Assembly: GCA_902564235.1 (NCBI GenBank)
Contig: CACFAG010000003.1
Location: forward strand, 1-64,000
Length of the DNA: 64,000 bases
Reading direction: 5' to 3'
Source: an uncultured Prochlorococcus sp.
GTDB taxonomy: Bacteria; Cyanobacteriota; Cyanobacteriia; PCC-6307; Cyanobiaceae
The notes below the pieces were generated by a model, which saw nothing but the letters and a program-made list of their open reading frames with translations, made no database searches and was not told where the DNA came from. Of the stretch, positions 11,593 to 27,747 are shown one piece after another (within the stretch, counting starts at the first letter, position 1; the number at the start of each line of letters is the position of its first letter). The translations under genes and the position numbers were made by a program.

Positions 11593-12255
11593 TTAATTTT
11601 TAGTTTCGATTACATGTGGTTTGATAACTATCGTTTGTTTATCTATTACCGCAATTTCTGGATAATAATTTTTGGGTTTATCCTTTGGCCCAATAGCTAT
11701 TACATCTGCAATACGTAATTGTAAAGGGTTTAGATAAAGTGAGGCAATGGAGGCATTTTTATTTCCACTTTTCCCCGCAAATGCGATCCCAAGTAATTTG
11801 CCCCAAACGTAAATGTTTTTCTTGGCGGAAACTATTGCTCCTGGATTAACGTCTCCAATAATGCATAGGTTTCCATTTGAAGATATTCTGTCACCCGATC
11901 GAACTGTTCCTTCGTGAAGAATATCGTGTTTGTTCTTTGACCTAAATAAAAGTAACTTATTTTTAATCTCTTGTTCTTTAAGAAAAGTTGAATCTATTTT
12001 TAAAGACTTTCCACCAAGAATTGTATCTCTACTATTTGAGTAAATGTATACGGAACTAACGTTAATTTTGTCAAAATAATTTTTTAATTTTGATAATTGA
12101 TGAGAACTTATTGATTCGTTGACGGCGAAAATTTTGGCTTCAAGAGGTTCTTTCATGGAAGCAAATTTTTTGAAAATTTCATGGATATTATCTAAATCTA
12201 ATAAAGAATAAATTTCTAAATATTTACTTTTAGTATTTTTTAAAATGATTTCCAT
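11593..12255 (-). CDS. minC: Septum site-determining protein MinC
   Basis: VRSGDRISSNGNLCIIGDVNPGAIVSAKKNIYVWGKLLGIAFAG. Confidence 0.92.
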   Translation of the reverse strand: MEIILKNTKSKYLEIYSLLDLDNIHEIFKKFASMKEPLEAKIFAVNESISSHQLSKLKNYFDKINVSSVYIYSNSRDTILGGKSLKIDSTFLKEQEIKNKLLLFRSKNKHDILHEGTVRSGDRISSNGNLCIIGDVNPGAIVSAKKNIYVWGKLLGIAFAGKSGNKNASIASLYLNPLQLRIADVIAIGPKDKPKNYYPEIAVIDKQTIVIKPHVIETKN

Positions 12256-12266
12256 TGAATTAAATC

Positions 12267-13523
12267 TTAGGAATTATTTTTTAATAATGAAATTTCATTT
12301 TTTATATCATTTTTGATCACACTTGGGTAAATAATAAAAGAGCTTTCCTCAGATCTCATTAAAGTTTTTATTAAAGCAGAGCTATTTTCTAATGAGCTTT
12401 GATAAGAGCCGTCCCATATTTTTAATGCATTGTTAGATTCAAAACCTTTAAAAGACTTTTCCTTAATCCCGCAAAATATTTCTGAATCATAACCGTTTTT
12501 TTCGCATAATTTTCTGGCATATGCAAGGATTTTTAATCTATCAATTTTACTTAAAAAACTTATATCTGATGCGTTTAGTAAATCTCTGTCAATAAACATT
12601 TTGCATAGTGTAGAAAGTGGCTCAAAAGATTCATCTTTCCATCTAATCAAATGATAGTAAAAGGTTACATCATCATTTCTTATGAAATCATCAAAATCAA
12701 CCTTTGCAGGAAAAAATATCCATTTGTGTAGAGAATTATCTAACCATATTTTCTTTTCAAAATTATTTTTTATTGTATAAATTATTTTTTCCAGAATCCA
12801 TGTTGAAATTTCGTTTATTCTGTGATTATAGATTGTTCTGTACATTAAGTTTCTTAGTACAAGGAAATGCTCAATAGCAATTACTCCTTTTGGTTTTATA
12901 CCGATATTTCCATCAGGTGAAAAAGTAAGGGCTGAAATAATTCTTTCTAAGTCAACTAAGCCATAGTTAGTACCGGTGTTGTAACTATCGCGTAAAAGAT
13001 AATCGAGACGATCGCAATCTATCTCACTACTAATCAATGTTTTTAGAGGTTTTGAAAATAGTTGTTTTGATTGAAATAATTCACCAATTTTTCTGGGTAA
13101 TTCGTTGTCATACTTTTTAAGGATTGAATTAATTGGAGAATAATTTTTAACTAAGTTTAGAGACCACTGTTCGTGATTATGCTCGAATATTGTTTCGCTG
13201 GTATGGCTTAAAGGTCCATGACCTAAATCATGTAATAAAGCTGCTCCATAAAGAACAAATTTGTTCTCACAAAACGAAGGTTTACTTTCAATCAACCTTT
13301 TATAGATCTTTCTTGCGATACAAAAAACGCCAATTGAGTGGGTAAATCTACTCGCTTCTGCTCCGTGAAAAAGTAATAATGCCGCCCCTAATTGTTTTAT
13401 TCTTCTTAATCTTTGAAAAGCAATTGTATCAATTAATTCCAGAACCATTAATTCTTCTGGCTTCCTTGAATCAAATACTATTTCTTTATGAATTGGATCA
13501 TGAAACACTCTTTTGATACTCAT
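12267..13523 (-). CDS. HD-domain phosphohydrolase (dGTPase-like superfamily)
   Basis: RFTHSIGVFCIARKI ... ALLHDLGHGPLSHTSE ... EIDCDRLDYLLRDS. Confidence 0.88.
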   Translation of the reverse strand: MSIKRVFHDPIHKEIVFDSRKPEELMVLELIDTIAFQRLRRIKQLGAALLLFHGAEASRFTHSIGVFCIARKIYKRLIESKPSFCENKFVLYGAALLHDLGHGPLSHTSETIFEHNHEQWSLNLVKNYSPINSILKKYDNELPRKIGELFQSKQLFSKPLKTLISSEIDCDRLDYLLRDSYNTGTNYGLVDLERIISALTFSPDGNIGIKPKGVIAIEHFLVLRNLMYRTIYNHRINEISTWILEKIIYTIKNNFEKKIWLDNSLHKWIFFPAKVDFDDFIRNDDVTFYYHLIRWKDESFEPLSTLCKMFIDRDLLNASDISFLSKIDRLKILAYARKLCEKNGYDSEIFCGIKEKSFKGFESNNALKIWDGSYQSSLENSSALIKTLMRSEESSFIIYPSVIKNDIKNEISLLKNNS

Positions 13524-13560
13524 AGTTTTTAAGATTTTTAATTTTTAATCTTTTGCCATC

Positions 13561-14868
13561 TCAAGGCTTTATTCCTTCATTGCTTAATTCAATTGATTGA
13601 ACTGAAACTTCTTCTTTTTCTAGAAGCGACCCTAAAAATAATTCTGCATTCCTCACCCACTTATCGTCAGTACTTCCATAATCACTTGCATCTGGAAGAT
13701 CAAGTAATTTTTCAGGAGTCATACCTTGGCCTTGAATATTATTACCTTTGGGGGTTAGGTAACTAGCCACTGTTATAGCAATACCACTATCTTCTCCCAA
13801 ACTTTTTAGGGATTGAATCAAACCTTTCCCGTATGTTTGTTCTCCCATAAGAATTGATCTTTCATTGTCTTGTAAAGAACCAGCAAGTATTTCACTGGCA
13901 CTTGCAGTTCCTTTATTTACTAAAGTCACCATTGGTCCATCAAAAGATGTCTCTTTTTGAGCAATAATTGCATCTTTGATTCCATTTCTATCTTTTGTTT
14001 CGACTACAGGTTTCTCGCTCAATAATGAGTCTGCAACTGCTATTCCTGAGCTTACTAGTCCCCCTGAATTATTTCTAAGATCCAAGATCAAGGCCTCAAC
14101 CTCTTTCTCTTTTAACTCTTCAAGTGCCTCTTCAACTTTTTCGGGTACGCTTTCGCTGAATTGAGTTATCCTTAAATATCCTATTGTATGAGAATCATCT
14201 CTCAATCTTTTTGTTCTAACTGGTCTGAGATCTACTGATCTCCTCTCTAGATCGACTTCCCTAATTTCTCCTGATTCCGAAGATACTTTAACTAAAACTT
14301 TTGTCCCTGATTCACCTCTTAACTTAGAGGCAGTATTTGCAAGCCCTAATTTTTCTGATGAGATTCCGTCCACTGTCTCTATCAAGTCTCCGCTTACTAT
14401 TCCAGCTTCTTCAGCTGGCGAACCCCCAAGAGTAGAGATAACTTTAACTTTATTGTCATCATCTTCACCTAATTGAAGTCCAACACCATTAATTTCACTC
14501 CCAAAATTACTTGATTTTAGTAGTTCATAATCTTTTGGGCGTAAAACTCTCGTGTAGGGATCGTCTAGAGGTCTTAACATGTCTTCAATTGCGGAATAAG
14601 CCTCTTCACTTGTTTCAATTTGTTTCTGTAATGTTTTTTGTCTAATTCTTTTCCATTGGATTTCATCAAACTTTTCTGGATCATAAAAACCTTCGTTTAC
14701 TAAGGTCCAAGCATCAAGTACTAATTGCCTGCTATCACTGAGAGCATCTACTCTTTCAATCAACAAAAGATTGATAGAAAATACGATGATCATTGATGCA
14801 GTGATCACAGTTTTGAATGTTAAAAGTTTGTTAAAAGATGAATTCATTGGGTTAAGTGTTAACACCAA
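13561..14868 (-). CDS. ctpA: Carboxyl-terminal processing protease (PDZ/S41 family)
   Basis: PDZ segment, LILDLRNNSGGLVSSGI, NKGTASASEILAGSLQDN, YGKGLIQS. Confidence 0.88.
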   Translation of the reverse strand: MVLTLNPMNSSFNKLLTFKTVITASMIIVFSINLLLIERVDALSDSRQLVLDAWTLVNEGFYDPEKFDEIQWKRIRQKTLQKQIETSEEAYSAIEDMLRPLDDPYTRVLRPKDYELLKSSNFGSEINGVGLQLGEDDDNKVKVISTLGGSPAEEAGIVSGDLIETVDGISSEKLGLANTASKLRGESGTKVLVKVSSESGEIREVDLERRSVDLRPVRTKRLRDDSHTIGYLRITQFSESVPEKVEEALEELKEKEVEALILDLRNNSGGLVSSGIAVADSLLSEKPVVETKDRNGIKDAIIAQKETSFDGPMVTLVNKGTASASEILAGSLQDNERSILMGEQTYGKGLIQSLKSLGEDSGIAITVASYLTPKGNNIQGQGMTPEKLLDLPDASDYGSTDDKWVRNAELFLGSLLEKEEVSVQSIELSNEGIKP

Positions 14869-14917
14869 GTATAAGAATTTTAAGTAAGCTCTTTATATCA
14901 AAGCTAATTTTTTTTGG

Positions 14918-15574
14918 ATGGCGAATTCCTCATCTGTTTATGACTGGTTTCAAGAAAGGCTTGAAATCCAAGACATAACTGACGACGTAACTTCCAAGTA
15001 CGTACCCCCTCACGTAAATATTTTTTATTGTTTAGGAGGCATAACTTTAGTATGCTTCCTAATTCAATTTGCAACAGGTTTTGCAATGACTTTTTACTAT
15101 AAGCCAACAGTTACACAGGCTTATAATTCAGTTAGTTATTTAATGACCGATGTAAGTTTTGGATGGTTAATAAGATCCGTGCATAGATGGAGTGCATCAA
15201 TGATGGTTTTGATGTTAATCCTTCATGTCTTTAGGGTTTATCTTACCGGAGGTTTTAAAAGGCCAAGAGAATTAACTTGGGTTACAGGTGTTGTGATGGC
15301 AGTAATAACTGTTGCTTTTGGAGTTACAGGATATTCACTACCTTGGGATCAGGTAGGTTATTGGGCAGTCAAGATTGTTTCAGGTGTTCCTGCTGCAATA
15401 CCAGTAATTGGTGACTTTATGGTTGAACTACTTAGAGGTGGAGAAAGTGTTGGGCAATCCACTCTTACCAGATTTTATAGTCTTCATACTTTTGTATTGC
15501 CATGGTCGTTAGCAGTTTTTATGTTGATGCACTTTTTAATGATTCGTAAACAGGGTATTTCAGGTCCTTTATAA
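14918..15574 (+). CDS. petB: Cytochrome b6
   Basis: [35 protein letters not shown]. Confidence 0.98.
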
Positions 15575-15607
15575 ACTCTTATACTTAAATCAACAATAGT
15601 TCTCCAT

Positions 15608-16090
15608 ATGTCTACATTAAAAAAACCAGATCTATCTGATCCAAAACTGAGAGCAAAGTTAGCTAAAGGTATGGGCCATAATTATTATGGTGAACCAGCT
15701 TGGCCTAATGACTTACTTTATATCTTCCCGGTAGTCATCTTGGGAACTATTGCCTGCGTAGTTGGATTAGCAGTTCTTGATCCTGCAATGTTGGGAGACA
15801 AAGCTAATCCTTTTGCAACACCCCTAGAAATACTACCTGAATGGTACCTTTATCCAGTTTTTCAAATACTTAGGGTTGTTCCTAATAAACTTTTGGGTAT
15901 CGCACTACAAACATTAATTCCACTTGGACTAATTATTTTACCCTTTATCGAAAACGTTAATAAATTCTCTAATCCATTTAGAAGACCAGTAGCAATGTCA
16001 GTTTTCTTATTCGGAACTTTTCTAACAATATATCTTGGTATTGGGGCATGCTTGCCAATTGATAAATCACTAACTTTAGGGTTATTTTAA
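15608..16090 (+). CDS. petD: Cytochrome b6-f complex subunit IV
   Basis: [43 protein letters not shown]. Confidence 0.98.
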   Translation: MSTLKKPDLSDPKLRAKLAKGMGHNYYGEPAWPNDLLYIFPVVILGTIACVVGLAVLDPAMLGDKANPFATPLEILPEWYLYPVFQILRVVPNKLLGIALQTLIPLGLIILPFIENVNKFSNPFRRPVAMSVFLFGTFLTIYLGIGACLPIDKSLTLGLF

Positions 16091-16092
16091 GC

Positions 16093-17532
16093 TTAAATAT
16101 TAAACATATCTAGATCGTTATACTCATTTCTTAAGAAATGATTCATTAATAGAAATCCAACAATTGTCCAAGTTTGATATGTTCTTGATTGTTGTCCAAC
16201 CCAAGTACCTGTAGGACCATCAAAATATTCTGCCCATTCTTGCTTAGGTAATTGATTAAGTTGACACCAATATGATTCCTCTATTAAAGATTTCATTTCT
16301 TCCATGAGAATCACATCTTCAGACCCATAATTTTTTTGATGCAAAAGGACAGCTGTACCAAAAAACCAAAGTAAACTTGGCCAATGACCACCGTTATGGT
16401 AACTCCAAGGCCAATTCTTTGGATCAGATCCTGTCTTATTTTGCCATTCTTCGACATCCATATGAGGATGACAAATTCTCATAGGCATTTGAGCCATCAA
16501 ATGATGTCTGTTATGTAAAACTAATCTAAATAAAGCTCTTTGCTCTTCAGGAGGCAGTACTCCGAAAATACATGCTAAAGAGTTGCCTAAACTGTAAAAT
16601 CGAAAGTCGGGCCTTCCTGTCCTAATATTTCCTATTAAGTACCCACCTCTATTCTCTAGCCAATCTTGTAGCCATGAGGGAACCACTTGAGGTTGAACGT
16701 TAAATTCATTGAAGTGTTGATCATCACCATATTGCTCAGTTGGCCTTCTTCTTAAAATTTGCATCGTTTGGCTGGTAACCCAATAATGTTTCAAAAGAAA
16801 ACTTCCTAAATCTTTAACCCATTGATTTGTAAGAATAAGTCTTTGATCTAAAAGTCTACTTACATGATCTGCTCTACTTAATTCCATTAAGTTAATACAA
16901 CTTTTTAAACATCCATGAAGTAAAACTTCAACTTCTAGAGGCGCTCCCCATACATCCATAGGTCTATCAATCATAAATGCGCAATCTGGAACAAAAAGTA
17001 CTGGAGTACCCTCAAACGTTGGATGTAGAACCAGATCTAATAGGAGTTGAATACCTCTTTGAACTCTTTGACTTTTTCCGAAGGCATAATCACCGCTTTT
17101 ATTGACATAATACCAACATAAAATGGGCCACCATAAACTTGCATCGGCGGAAGTTATCCTCCCTATCGATCTTTGTCCATAGTCTCCAATGAGCTGTCCA
17201 TTTTCTTCAACGAAACTAGTAGGAAATACACCACGTGTTTGGTAATTAGAGCTTTGTAACTCAAGGCATACACTTAGGAACTTTTTAACAATTTCATACC
17301 GTTTTTGGGTAATGAGGTAAATCATTACAGGAACATTGTCTCTTAAAAATATTTCTCCATAATTTAATTTTTTATTTTTTGTTGGGTGTTCTAGTGCAGC
17401 AACGCTTCCCACTAACTCGCCTGATATTTCAACCAAAGTCTTTTCGAAGTGTTTTTTTGCATTTGTTACAATTTTCTCTTCATCAGAACTTGGTCTTACT
17501 CTTAAATTTTTTTGACTAAATCTTTCTGCCAT
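16093..17532 (-). CDS. Alkaline/neutral invertase (GH100 family)
   Basis: LNYGEIFLRDNVPV, RRPTEQYGDDQHFNEFNVQPQVVPSWLQDWLENRGGYLIGNIRTGRPDFRFYSLGN. Confidence 0.9.
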   Translation of the reverse strand: MAERFSQKNLRVRPSSDEEKIVTNAKKHFEKTLVEISGELVGSVAALEHPTKNKKLNYGEIFLRDNVPVMIYLITQKRYEIVKKFLSVCLELQSSNYQTRGVFPTSFVEENGQLIGDYGQRSIGRITSADASLWWPILCWYYVNKSGDYAFGKSQRVQRGIQLLLDLVLHPTFEGTPVLFVPDCAFMIDRPMDVWGAPLEVEVLLHGCLKSCINLMELSRADHVSRLLDQRLILTNQWVKDLGSFLLKHYWVTSQTMQILRRRPTEQYGDDQHFNEFNVQPQVVPSWLQDWLENRGGYLIGNIRTGRPDFRFYSLGNSLACIFGVLPPEEQRALFRLVLHNRHHLMAQMPMRICHPHMDVEEWQNKTGSDPKNWPWSYHNGGHWPSLLWFFGTAVLLHQKNYGSEDVILMEEMKSLIEESYWCQLNQLPKQEWAEYFDGPTGTWVGQQSRTYQTWTIVGFLLMNHFLRNEYNDLDMFNI

Positions 17533-18134
17533 TTCATTTATATCCCTTTATTTAAGCCTAGTTGTTGAACGATACTTTGAACAAATAAAAAATTAATAAA
17601 AAATTTTTGTATAAAAGGTTGCACAATCATGGTCGGATGGTTTAGTATTTCCTTCTGGGCAGAAATATTCTTTTTGCATTATTCAAGCAGTTACTTTAAA
17701 TCTGATTTTTGGTAAATGAGTGAATTTTTTGAAGATTTGATTTCGATCAATATTTTCAGCCAGAAGAAGGGTTTACCCTTCTAAATGAGTTATACATTTA
17801 TTGTTTAACTCCGCACCTAGAAAATTTAAAAACTTAGGAACTGATGCTTTTATTGCGTCAAGAATAACTAAATTTTTTTTGTTATCTCAAGATGTAAATG
17901 CAATAAAGGTGTGAGGTCCCGTCAAGAATATATAAAATGTCATCAATTGCTAACTTTTGGCTTTGATGTAAACGGATCTGAGATCTTGGAAAGTCACTTT
18001 AGAAATATTTTTAATGTGCACTCAATGTAATCCTTAAAATTTAAGGAGGCTTAAGCTAAATACATAAACAGAAGTTTTTATTTGGATAAAAGCAATTCAA
18101 TTTGAGTAGATTTATCTACAAAAGGATTTGAACA

Positions 18135-19616
<1,482 letters not shown>

Positions 19617-19740
19617 AACAGGGAGACAACAAAATGTTTAATATTATTTTGTCACCTTAGGTCGATCGGTATCTCACGTTTTTAATTTATTAAGAATTTC
19701 ATTTCCTAAGTTTTTCTAGGTCACACCCATTATTTTTCCT

Positions 19741-19814
<74 letters not shown>

Positions 19815-19826
19815 TATCTCTATGTT

Positions 19827-19899
19827 GGGGGTATAGCTCAGTTGGTAGAGCGCCTGCTTTGCAAGCAGGATGTCAGCGGTTCGAGTCCGCTTACCTCCA
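19827..19899 (+). tRNA. tRNA-Ala (TGC)
   Basis: GGGGGTATAGCTCAGTTGGTAGAGCGCCTGCTTTGCAAGCAGG...; anticodon TGC. Confidence 0.97.
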
Positions 19900-20156
19900 C
19901 TGATTACCACCTCTTCCATAACCGGTAGAAAGGAAATGTTTTGAGTTGTGATCAAATTCTGAAAGAATCTAGCTTCCTAATGAAATCATTAAGATGCTGG
20001 ACTCATTGAATTAATTTCATTGTTTTCAGAGAACCTTGACAACTGCATAGATTATTTTTAAAGACAATAAGCATCTTTAATGATGCAGATTTATTATTTG
20101 TGCGAATGCATTAATAACAATTCTATTAAGCTGATGCTTCATTTTTGAAGTTATTG

Positions 20157-23033
<2,877 letters not shown>

Positions 23034-23094
23034 AAACTTAATTTATTGTTTTTAATTTATAAAATTTTCTATGCAGTTCTCAAGGTTCATACTA

Positions 23095-23213
23095 TCCTGG
23101 TGTTCATGGCGATGTGGAACCACTCCGATCCATCTCGAACTCGGTTGTGAAACGCATCAGCGGCGAAAATATTTAGGGGGTAGCCCCTTGAGAAAATAGC
23201 TCAATGCCAGGTA
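23095..23213 (+). rRNA. rrf: 5S ribosomal RNA
   Basis: TCCTGGTGTTCATGGCGATGTGGAACCACTCCGATCCATCTCGAACTCGG...; ends TGCCAGG. Ends approximate. Confidence 0.93.
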
Positions 23214-23221
23214 AAATATTT

Positions 23222-23256
23222 AAAAGGGTTTACTCTTCTTGAGTAAGCCCTTTTTT
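23222..23256 (+). terminator. rRNA operon terminator
   Basis: AAAAGGGTTTACTC-ttct-TGAGTAAGCCCTTTTTT hairpin plus T tract. Confidence 0.85.
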
Positions 23257-24133
23257 ATTTTTGGCATCTAGAACACCAATGGGTACTTCTTCCAGTAATT
23301 TTTTGTCTTTCAATTAAATTTCCACATTTACGACATTCTTTTCCAGTTCTCCTATAGACATTTGTCTGTAAACCAAAATTCCCATTTTCTCCTTCCAAGT
23401 CCCTAAAATCGCTAAATGTAGTACCACCAGAACCTATACTTTTTTTTAATACAGTTACAATTGATTCTTTAAGCTTGATTAACTCATGTTTTTTTATTGT
23501 TCGAGCTTCCCTAAAAGGAGAGATGCCAGCAGAGTATAAACTTTCATCAGCATAAATATTACCTATACCGGCCACTATTGTTTGATCTAATAAAATAGAT
23601 TTTATAGATTTTGTTCTTTTTGAAATAACTTTCTTAAGGTAATTTGCATCAAATTCTTTAGAAAATGGCTCTGGTCCTAATGAACCTAATCCTTTAATTA
23701 TTTCGTTAAGCGATAGGTCTTTATTAATCCACCACATTTGACCAAAACTTCTTACGTCAATGTACCTAAGCTCATTATTATTTTTATCGAAAAATCTTAT
23801 TCTTGTATGTTTACAAGGATGAGTTGATTTTTCAATGAATTTAAAATATCCCGTCATTCTTAGATGAATTACAAGAAATCCGTTATTTTGTGAATTTTCT
23901 ATAGGAAATTGAGTATTCTCATTTTGAACTCCTCTTAATTGAGCTATTAAATATTTTCCTCTTCTATCCCATTTATAAATAAGTGAGTTCAGAAGGCCTT
24001 TAATGAATTCTTCTTTGTTTGATGGGAATGCAACAGTTGAATCCCTACAGACTTCTATTTTTTTAATAATAAAATTATTTAGTTTTTGCTCTAAACCTCT
24101 ACGAACAGTCTCTACTTCAGGTAATTCAGGCAA
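23255..24133 (-). CDS. mutM: Formamidopyrimidine-DNA glycosylase
   Basis: [15 protein letters not shown] start; C-terminal zinc finger CRKCG...[11 protein letters not shown]. Confidence 0.97.
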   Translation of the reverse strand: MPELPEVETVRRGLEQKLNNFIIKKIEVCRDSTVAFPSNKEEFIKGLLNSLIYKWDRRGKYLIAQLRGVQNENTQFPIENSQNNGFLVIHLRMTGYFKFIEKSTHPCKHTRIRFFDKNNNELRYIDVRSFGQMWWINKDLSLNEIIKGLGSLGPEPFSKEFDANYLKKVISKRTKSIKSILLDQTIVAGIGNIYADESLYSAGISPFREARTIKKHELIKLKESIVTVLKKSIGSGGTTFSDFRDLEGENGNFGLQTNVYRRTGKECRKCGNLIERQKITGRSTHWCSRCQK

Positions 24134-24137
24134 TTAT

Positions 24138-24347
24138 TTAAGCTTTCTCTAATTCACTTTCTGCGAAATTATTTGTATTTGCTCCACCATCAGTTCCGCT
24201 TATACCAGCGTAATTTACTTTATCGAATCTAACTACACAGTTATATTTAATACCTGAGGTATCAACTGAAGCAACTTTACCTATTTCATTGTACCAATAT
24301 GATTCTGGTCTTTTTACTCTTACTAGATCTCCTCTTGAAATTGCCAT
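24138..24347 (-). CDS. psaE: Photosystem I subunit IV
   Basis: [32 protein letters not shown]...YPVVVRF-like [11 protein letters not shown]. Confidence 0.96.
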   Translation of the reverse strand: MAISRGDLVRVKRPESYWYNEIGKVASVDTSGIKYNCVVRFDKVNYAGISGTDGGANTNNFAESELEKA

Positions 24348-24427
24348 TACTATTAATTTAACTCATTAAAGAATAACTCATTATTAATATTCTTAGAGAA
24401 ATTATTCACACATATTAATTAAAAGTT

Positions 24428-25165
24428 TTAACAAAAATCATTTATTAAATTATTTTCGAATTCTTCTTTAGCAGGTTCCGGACCCTTCCATTTTTTCCCT
24501 GGAATTCTCACATTTAATTGATTTGTATCGCAATTGATTGAAAGGATCAGTTTTTCATTTTTTTGATTTAATACATTCAAAACTTTTCTACCTTTAATTT
24601 CTTCATCAGATTTACTTTGAATAATTAATGGACCATAAAATTGTCTATCTATAATAAGTAATTCATTATTTCTCTTATTTTTAATTTTTTCATGATTTTC
24701 TAAACTAATTGATTCATTTTTGTTTAATAAGAGCTTTTGTCCAACTTTTATAGAATCTGGATTGTCGAGATTATTAATTTCGATCAAATATCCTAAATTT
24801 AATTTATGTATATTTGATATGTCGGTAAGATTTTCACCTGTTTTAACAATATGATAATTTTTTAAATCTGATTGTTTTTTTGAATTATTAGTGGATTCGG
24901 AGATAATAAGATTTTGTCCTACAAAGATATAGTTTTCATCATTTAATTCATTTAAATTGATAATTAAATTCTTGTCTATTGAATATAATTCTGAAATACT
25001 CGAAATTGTATCCCCTATTTTTACAATATGAATTTTTCTTATTTCATCTTTATTTTCAGTAATTGACTCTTTTTTTGCAATATTCTCAATATTTTCTTCT
25101 GCTTTTACCAATGAGTAATTAAAAAAATTCATTAGTACTGCAATCACTAAAAATACTAATTTCAT
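24428..25165 (-). CDS. LysM-domain protein (two LysM repeats), secreted
   Basis: IHIVKIGDTISSISELYSIDKNLIINLN and YHIVKTGENLTDISNIHKLNLGYLIEINNL; N-terminal signal-like segment. Confidence 0.85.
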   Translation of the reverse strand: MKLVFLVIAVLMNFFNYSLVKAEENIENIAKKESITENKDEIRKIHIVKIGDTISSISELYSIDKNLIINLNELNDENYIFVGQNLIISESTNNSKKQSDLKNYHIVKTGENLTDISNIHKLNLGYLIEINNLDNPDSIKVGQKLLLNKNESISLENHEKIKNKRNNELLIIDRQFYGPLIIQSKSDEEIKGRKVLNVLNQKNEKLILSINCDTNQLNVRIPGKKWKGPEPAKEEFENNLINDFC

Positions 25166-25237
25166 TATTTTCGGTATTTATTTAAAGATAATCTCTTAAT
25201 TCAAAATCGCTAGGCTTTTGAGAAGAATTTAAGTAAT

Positions 25238-26629
25238 TTAAATCTTTAAAATAAATTTTAAAAATTTCTTAACTATTTTATAGGGCGGATATCTCAGATT
25301 TAAATCAAATAAAAAACCTTTGAAAGTAATAGATTTTTGATTTGAAAAATTACGAAAACCCTCCTCTCCATGAAATTTACCAAAACCACTCTCTCCAACA
25401 CCTCCAAAAGGTAAATTTGGAATTAGAACTGGTAACATAACATCATTAATACAAATTGTGCCTGAGCTTGTTACTCTTGAAATATAATTGTGGATTTTTT
25501 TGTTGCCTCCAAATAAGTAGATTGCTAATGGTTTTGAAGTTTGACTAATCTGATTTAAAGCTGATTCTTTATTATTGATTCCAATTACTGGAAGTAGTGA
25601 ACTGAATAGTTCTTTTTGAAAAATATCTGTTTCATTTAATTTAAATCTTAAAATTGTAGGAGATATTTTCAACTTTTTTTTACTAAAAGTGCCCCCAAAT
25701 AAAATTCTTTTTTCTTTTTTAAATTGTTTGAGAATTTCTATACTTGAAGAAAATTGCTTTTTCTCTAATTTTGATAAGTTTTCGGAAATAATTGGATTGT
25801 CTCCGTAAAAACTTACTATGTATTTCTTTAATTTTTCTACAAAAATATTTTCAATTTCTTTATCAACAAAAATATGATTAGGAGCCATGCAGGATTGACC
25901 AGAATTAAAAAACTTGCCCCAAACAATTCTTTTAGCAGCCACTTCTAAATTTGCATTCTTGAAAATAATTACAGGATTTGTTCCGCTTAACTCAAGAGTT
26001 AATGGAGTTAAGTTTTTTGAAGCTAATTTCATTATAGATTTTCCAGTTTCAGTACTTCCTGTAAAAAAAATGTGATCAAAATTTTGTTCAATTAATTTTA
26101 TTGATTGTTTATAATCACCCTCTACTGTTATTAGGACATCTTTACGGAAATATTTGGAAGTAAGCTTTTTAAAAAGTTTTGAGGTTACAGGACATTTTTC
26201 TGATGGTTTTATAACAGCGGTATTTCCTGCCGAGAAAATATTTACCAATGGCTTTAAAACATAAAGCAATGGATAATTATAAGGACCAAGAATTAATACA
26301 CATCCAAGAGGTTCATAAATAACTTTGGAGGATGATGGAAATAGATAAAAAGGTGTATCAATCTTTTTTGGTCGCATCCAAGAATTGAGTTTGTTTTTTA
26401 TGAGTGAAATTTCTTCTTTCACTAAAAGGATTTCTGAAAGCCCTTCAATTTCAGATTTACCTAGATCAACAAAAAGTGATTTTATTATCTCTTTTTTATT
26501 TTCATCCAAAAGTTTAGAAATTATATTGATATGTTGGATCCGCCATTTTATATCTCTCGTTTTACCAGTAAGAACTGTATTTCTTAATTTATTAATGTCT
26601 TCTAAGTCAAATTTATCAGAAATTTTCAT
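25238..26629 (-). CDS. Aldehyde dehydrogenase family protein
   Basis: GPYNYPLLYVLKPL, FTGSTETGKSIM, LTLELSGTNPVII, NSGQSCMAPNH. Confidence 0.93.
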   Translation of the reverse strand: MKISDKFDLEDINKLRNTVLTGKTRDIKWRIQHINIISKLLDENKKEIIKSLFVDLGKSEIEGLSEILLVKEEISLIKNKLNSWMRPKKIDTPFYLFPSSSKVIYEPLGCVLILGPYNYPLLYVLKPLVNIFSAGNTAVIKPSEKCPVTSKLFKKLTSKYFRKDVLITVEGDYKQSIKLIEQNFDHIFFTGSTETGKSIMKLASKNLTPLTLELSGTNPVIIFKNANLEVAAKRIVWGKFFNSGQSCMAPNHIFVDKEIENIFVEKLKKYIVSFYGDNPIISENLSKLEKKQFSSSIEILKQFKKEKRILFGGTFSKKKLKISPTILRFKLNETDIFQKELFSSLLPVIGINNKESALNQISQTSKPLAIYLFGGNKKIHNYISRVTSSGTICINDVMLPVLIPNLPFGGVGESGFGKFHGEEGFRNFSNQKSITFKGFLFDLNLRYPPYKIVKKFLKFILKI

Positions 26630-26785
26630 CTTATTCTAATGAATACTATTAAATATATCAGAGGATAAATTATAAATAACTAAAGTTTTTAGCCACTCAA
26701 ATCAATGTGAATTATTCATGAGAAATAATCAAATTAATTAATATTGCCTTTAAAAATTCAAATTTTTCTTGGTTAGTATATTTCT

Positions 26786-27676
26786 ATGAGGGAAAAATTT
26801 TCAATTAGATTGATATCTATAAATGAAATACCAGTAGTTACAAACTGGGCTAAATTAGAGGGATTTTCTCCTGGAATGGATGACGTATCAATTTATAGAA
26901 ATACAGATAAACAAGGGGTTTGGGTAGCTTGTCTGGATAATAAACCTGTAGGTTCTATTGCGTGTATAAAATATAATTCCTCATATGGTTTTATAGGTTT
27001 ATTTATCGTTAAAAAAGAATTCCGAAATAATGGATATGGAGTTAGATTATGGAAACATGCCCTCGATTATTTAAAAAATGTTGATTGTATTGGTCTTGAG
27101 GCTGCCCCAGATAGATTGAATGATTATGCAAAGTGGGGGTTTAGAAAATCTTCTATTACAAATCGATGGAAATTAAATGGTTCCCAAGAGTTGCCTTTAA
27201 GAAATTTCTATAAAGATCAATTTCACTCTTTTAAAGTTGTCCCGGGTAATAAAATGCCCCCTGACGCAGTCTTAATTTATGATGATCAGAGAGAACCTAG
27301 TCCTAGGCCACATTTTTTAAATGACTGGTTGAAAAATTCTCATGGTAATGTCAGTGCAATTGTCGATAATAATGGGATGTGCCATGGATTTGGCAGGATA
27401 AGACCTTGTGTACTGGAGGATAATGAGAAAGCTTGGAGAATCGGACCTCTTTTAGCGGATACTCCGCCACTTGCTGAATTATTAATAAGAGAGTTAGTTG
27501 GTGATTTAGATTCCAAAATCTTGTTGGATTGCTCTAATCTAAATCCTTATGCAAATTATCTTTTATCAAGTTTGGGATTTGAGGAAATATCAAAAACTTA
27601 CAGAATGTATAAAGGCACTCAACCTCCCTGCCCAATGAACCAAGTATACGGACTTGCCTGTTTGGAACTGGGATGA
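26786..27676 (+). CDS. GNAT-family N-acetyltransferase
   Basis: GLFIVKKEFRNNGYGVRLWKHAL acetyl-CoA-binding motif. Confidence 0.85.
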   Translation: MREKFSIRLISINEIPVVTNWAKLEGFSPGMDDVSIYRNTDKQGVWVACLDNKPVGSIACIKYNSSYGFIGLFIVKKEFRNNGYGVRLWKHALDYLKNVDCIGLEAAPDRLNDYAKWGFRKSSITNRWKLNGSQELPLRNFYKDQFHSFKVVPGNKMPPDAVLIYDDQREPSPRPHFLNDWLKNSHGNVSAIVDNNGMCHGFGRIRPCVLEDNEKAWRIGPLLADTPPLAELLIRELVGDLDSKILLDCSNLNPYANYLLSSLGFEEISKTYRMYKGTQPPCPMNQVYGLACLELG

Positions 27677-27747
27677 TTTTCTTTAAAGCATGCAATTTAG
27701 TTTTTGTTTCTGTAATACTGGAACAAATTTTTTGATTATCCATAAGC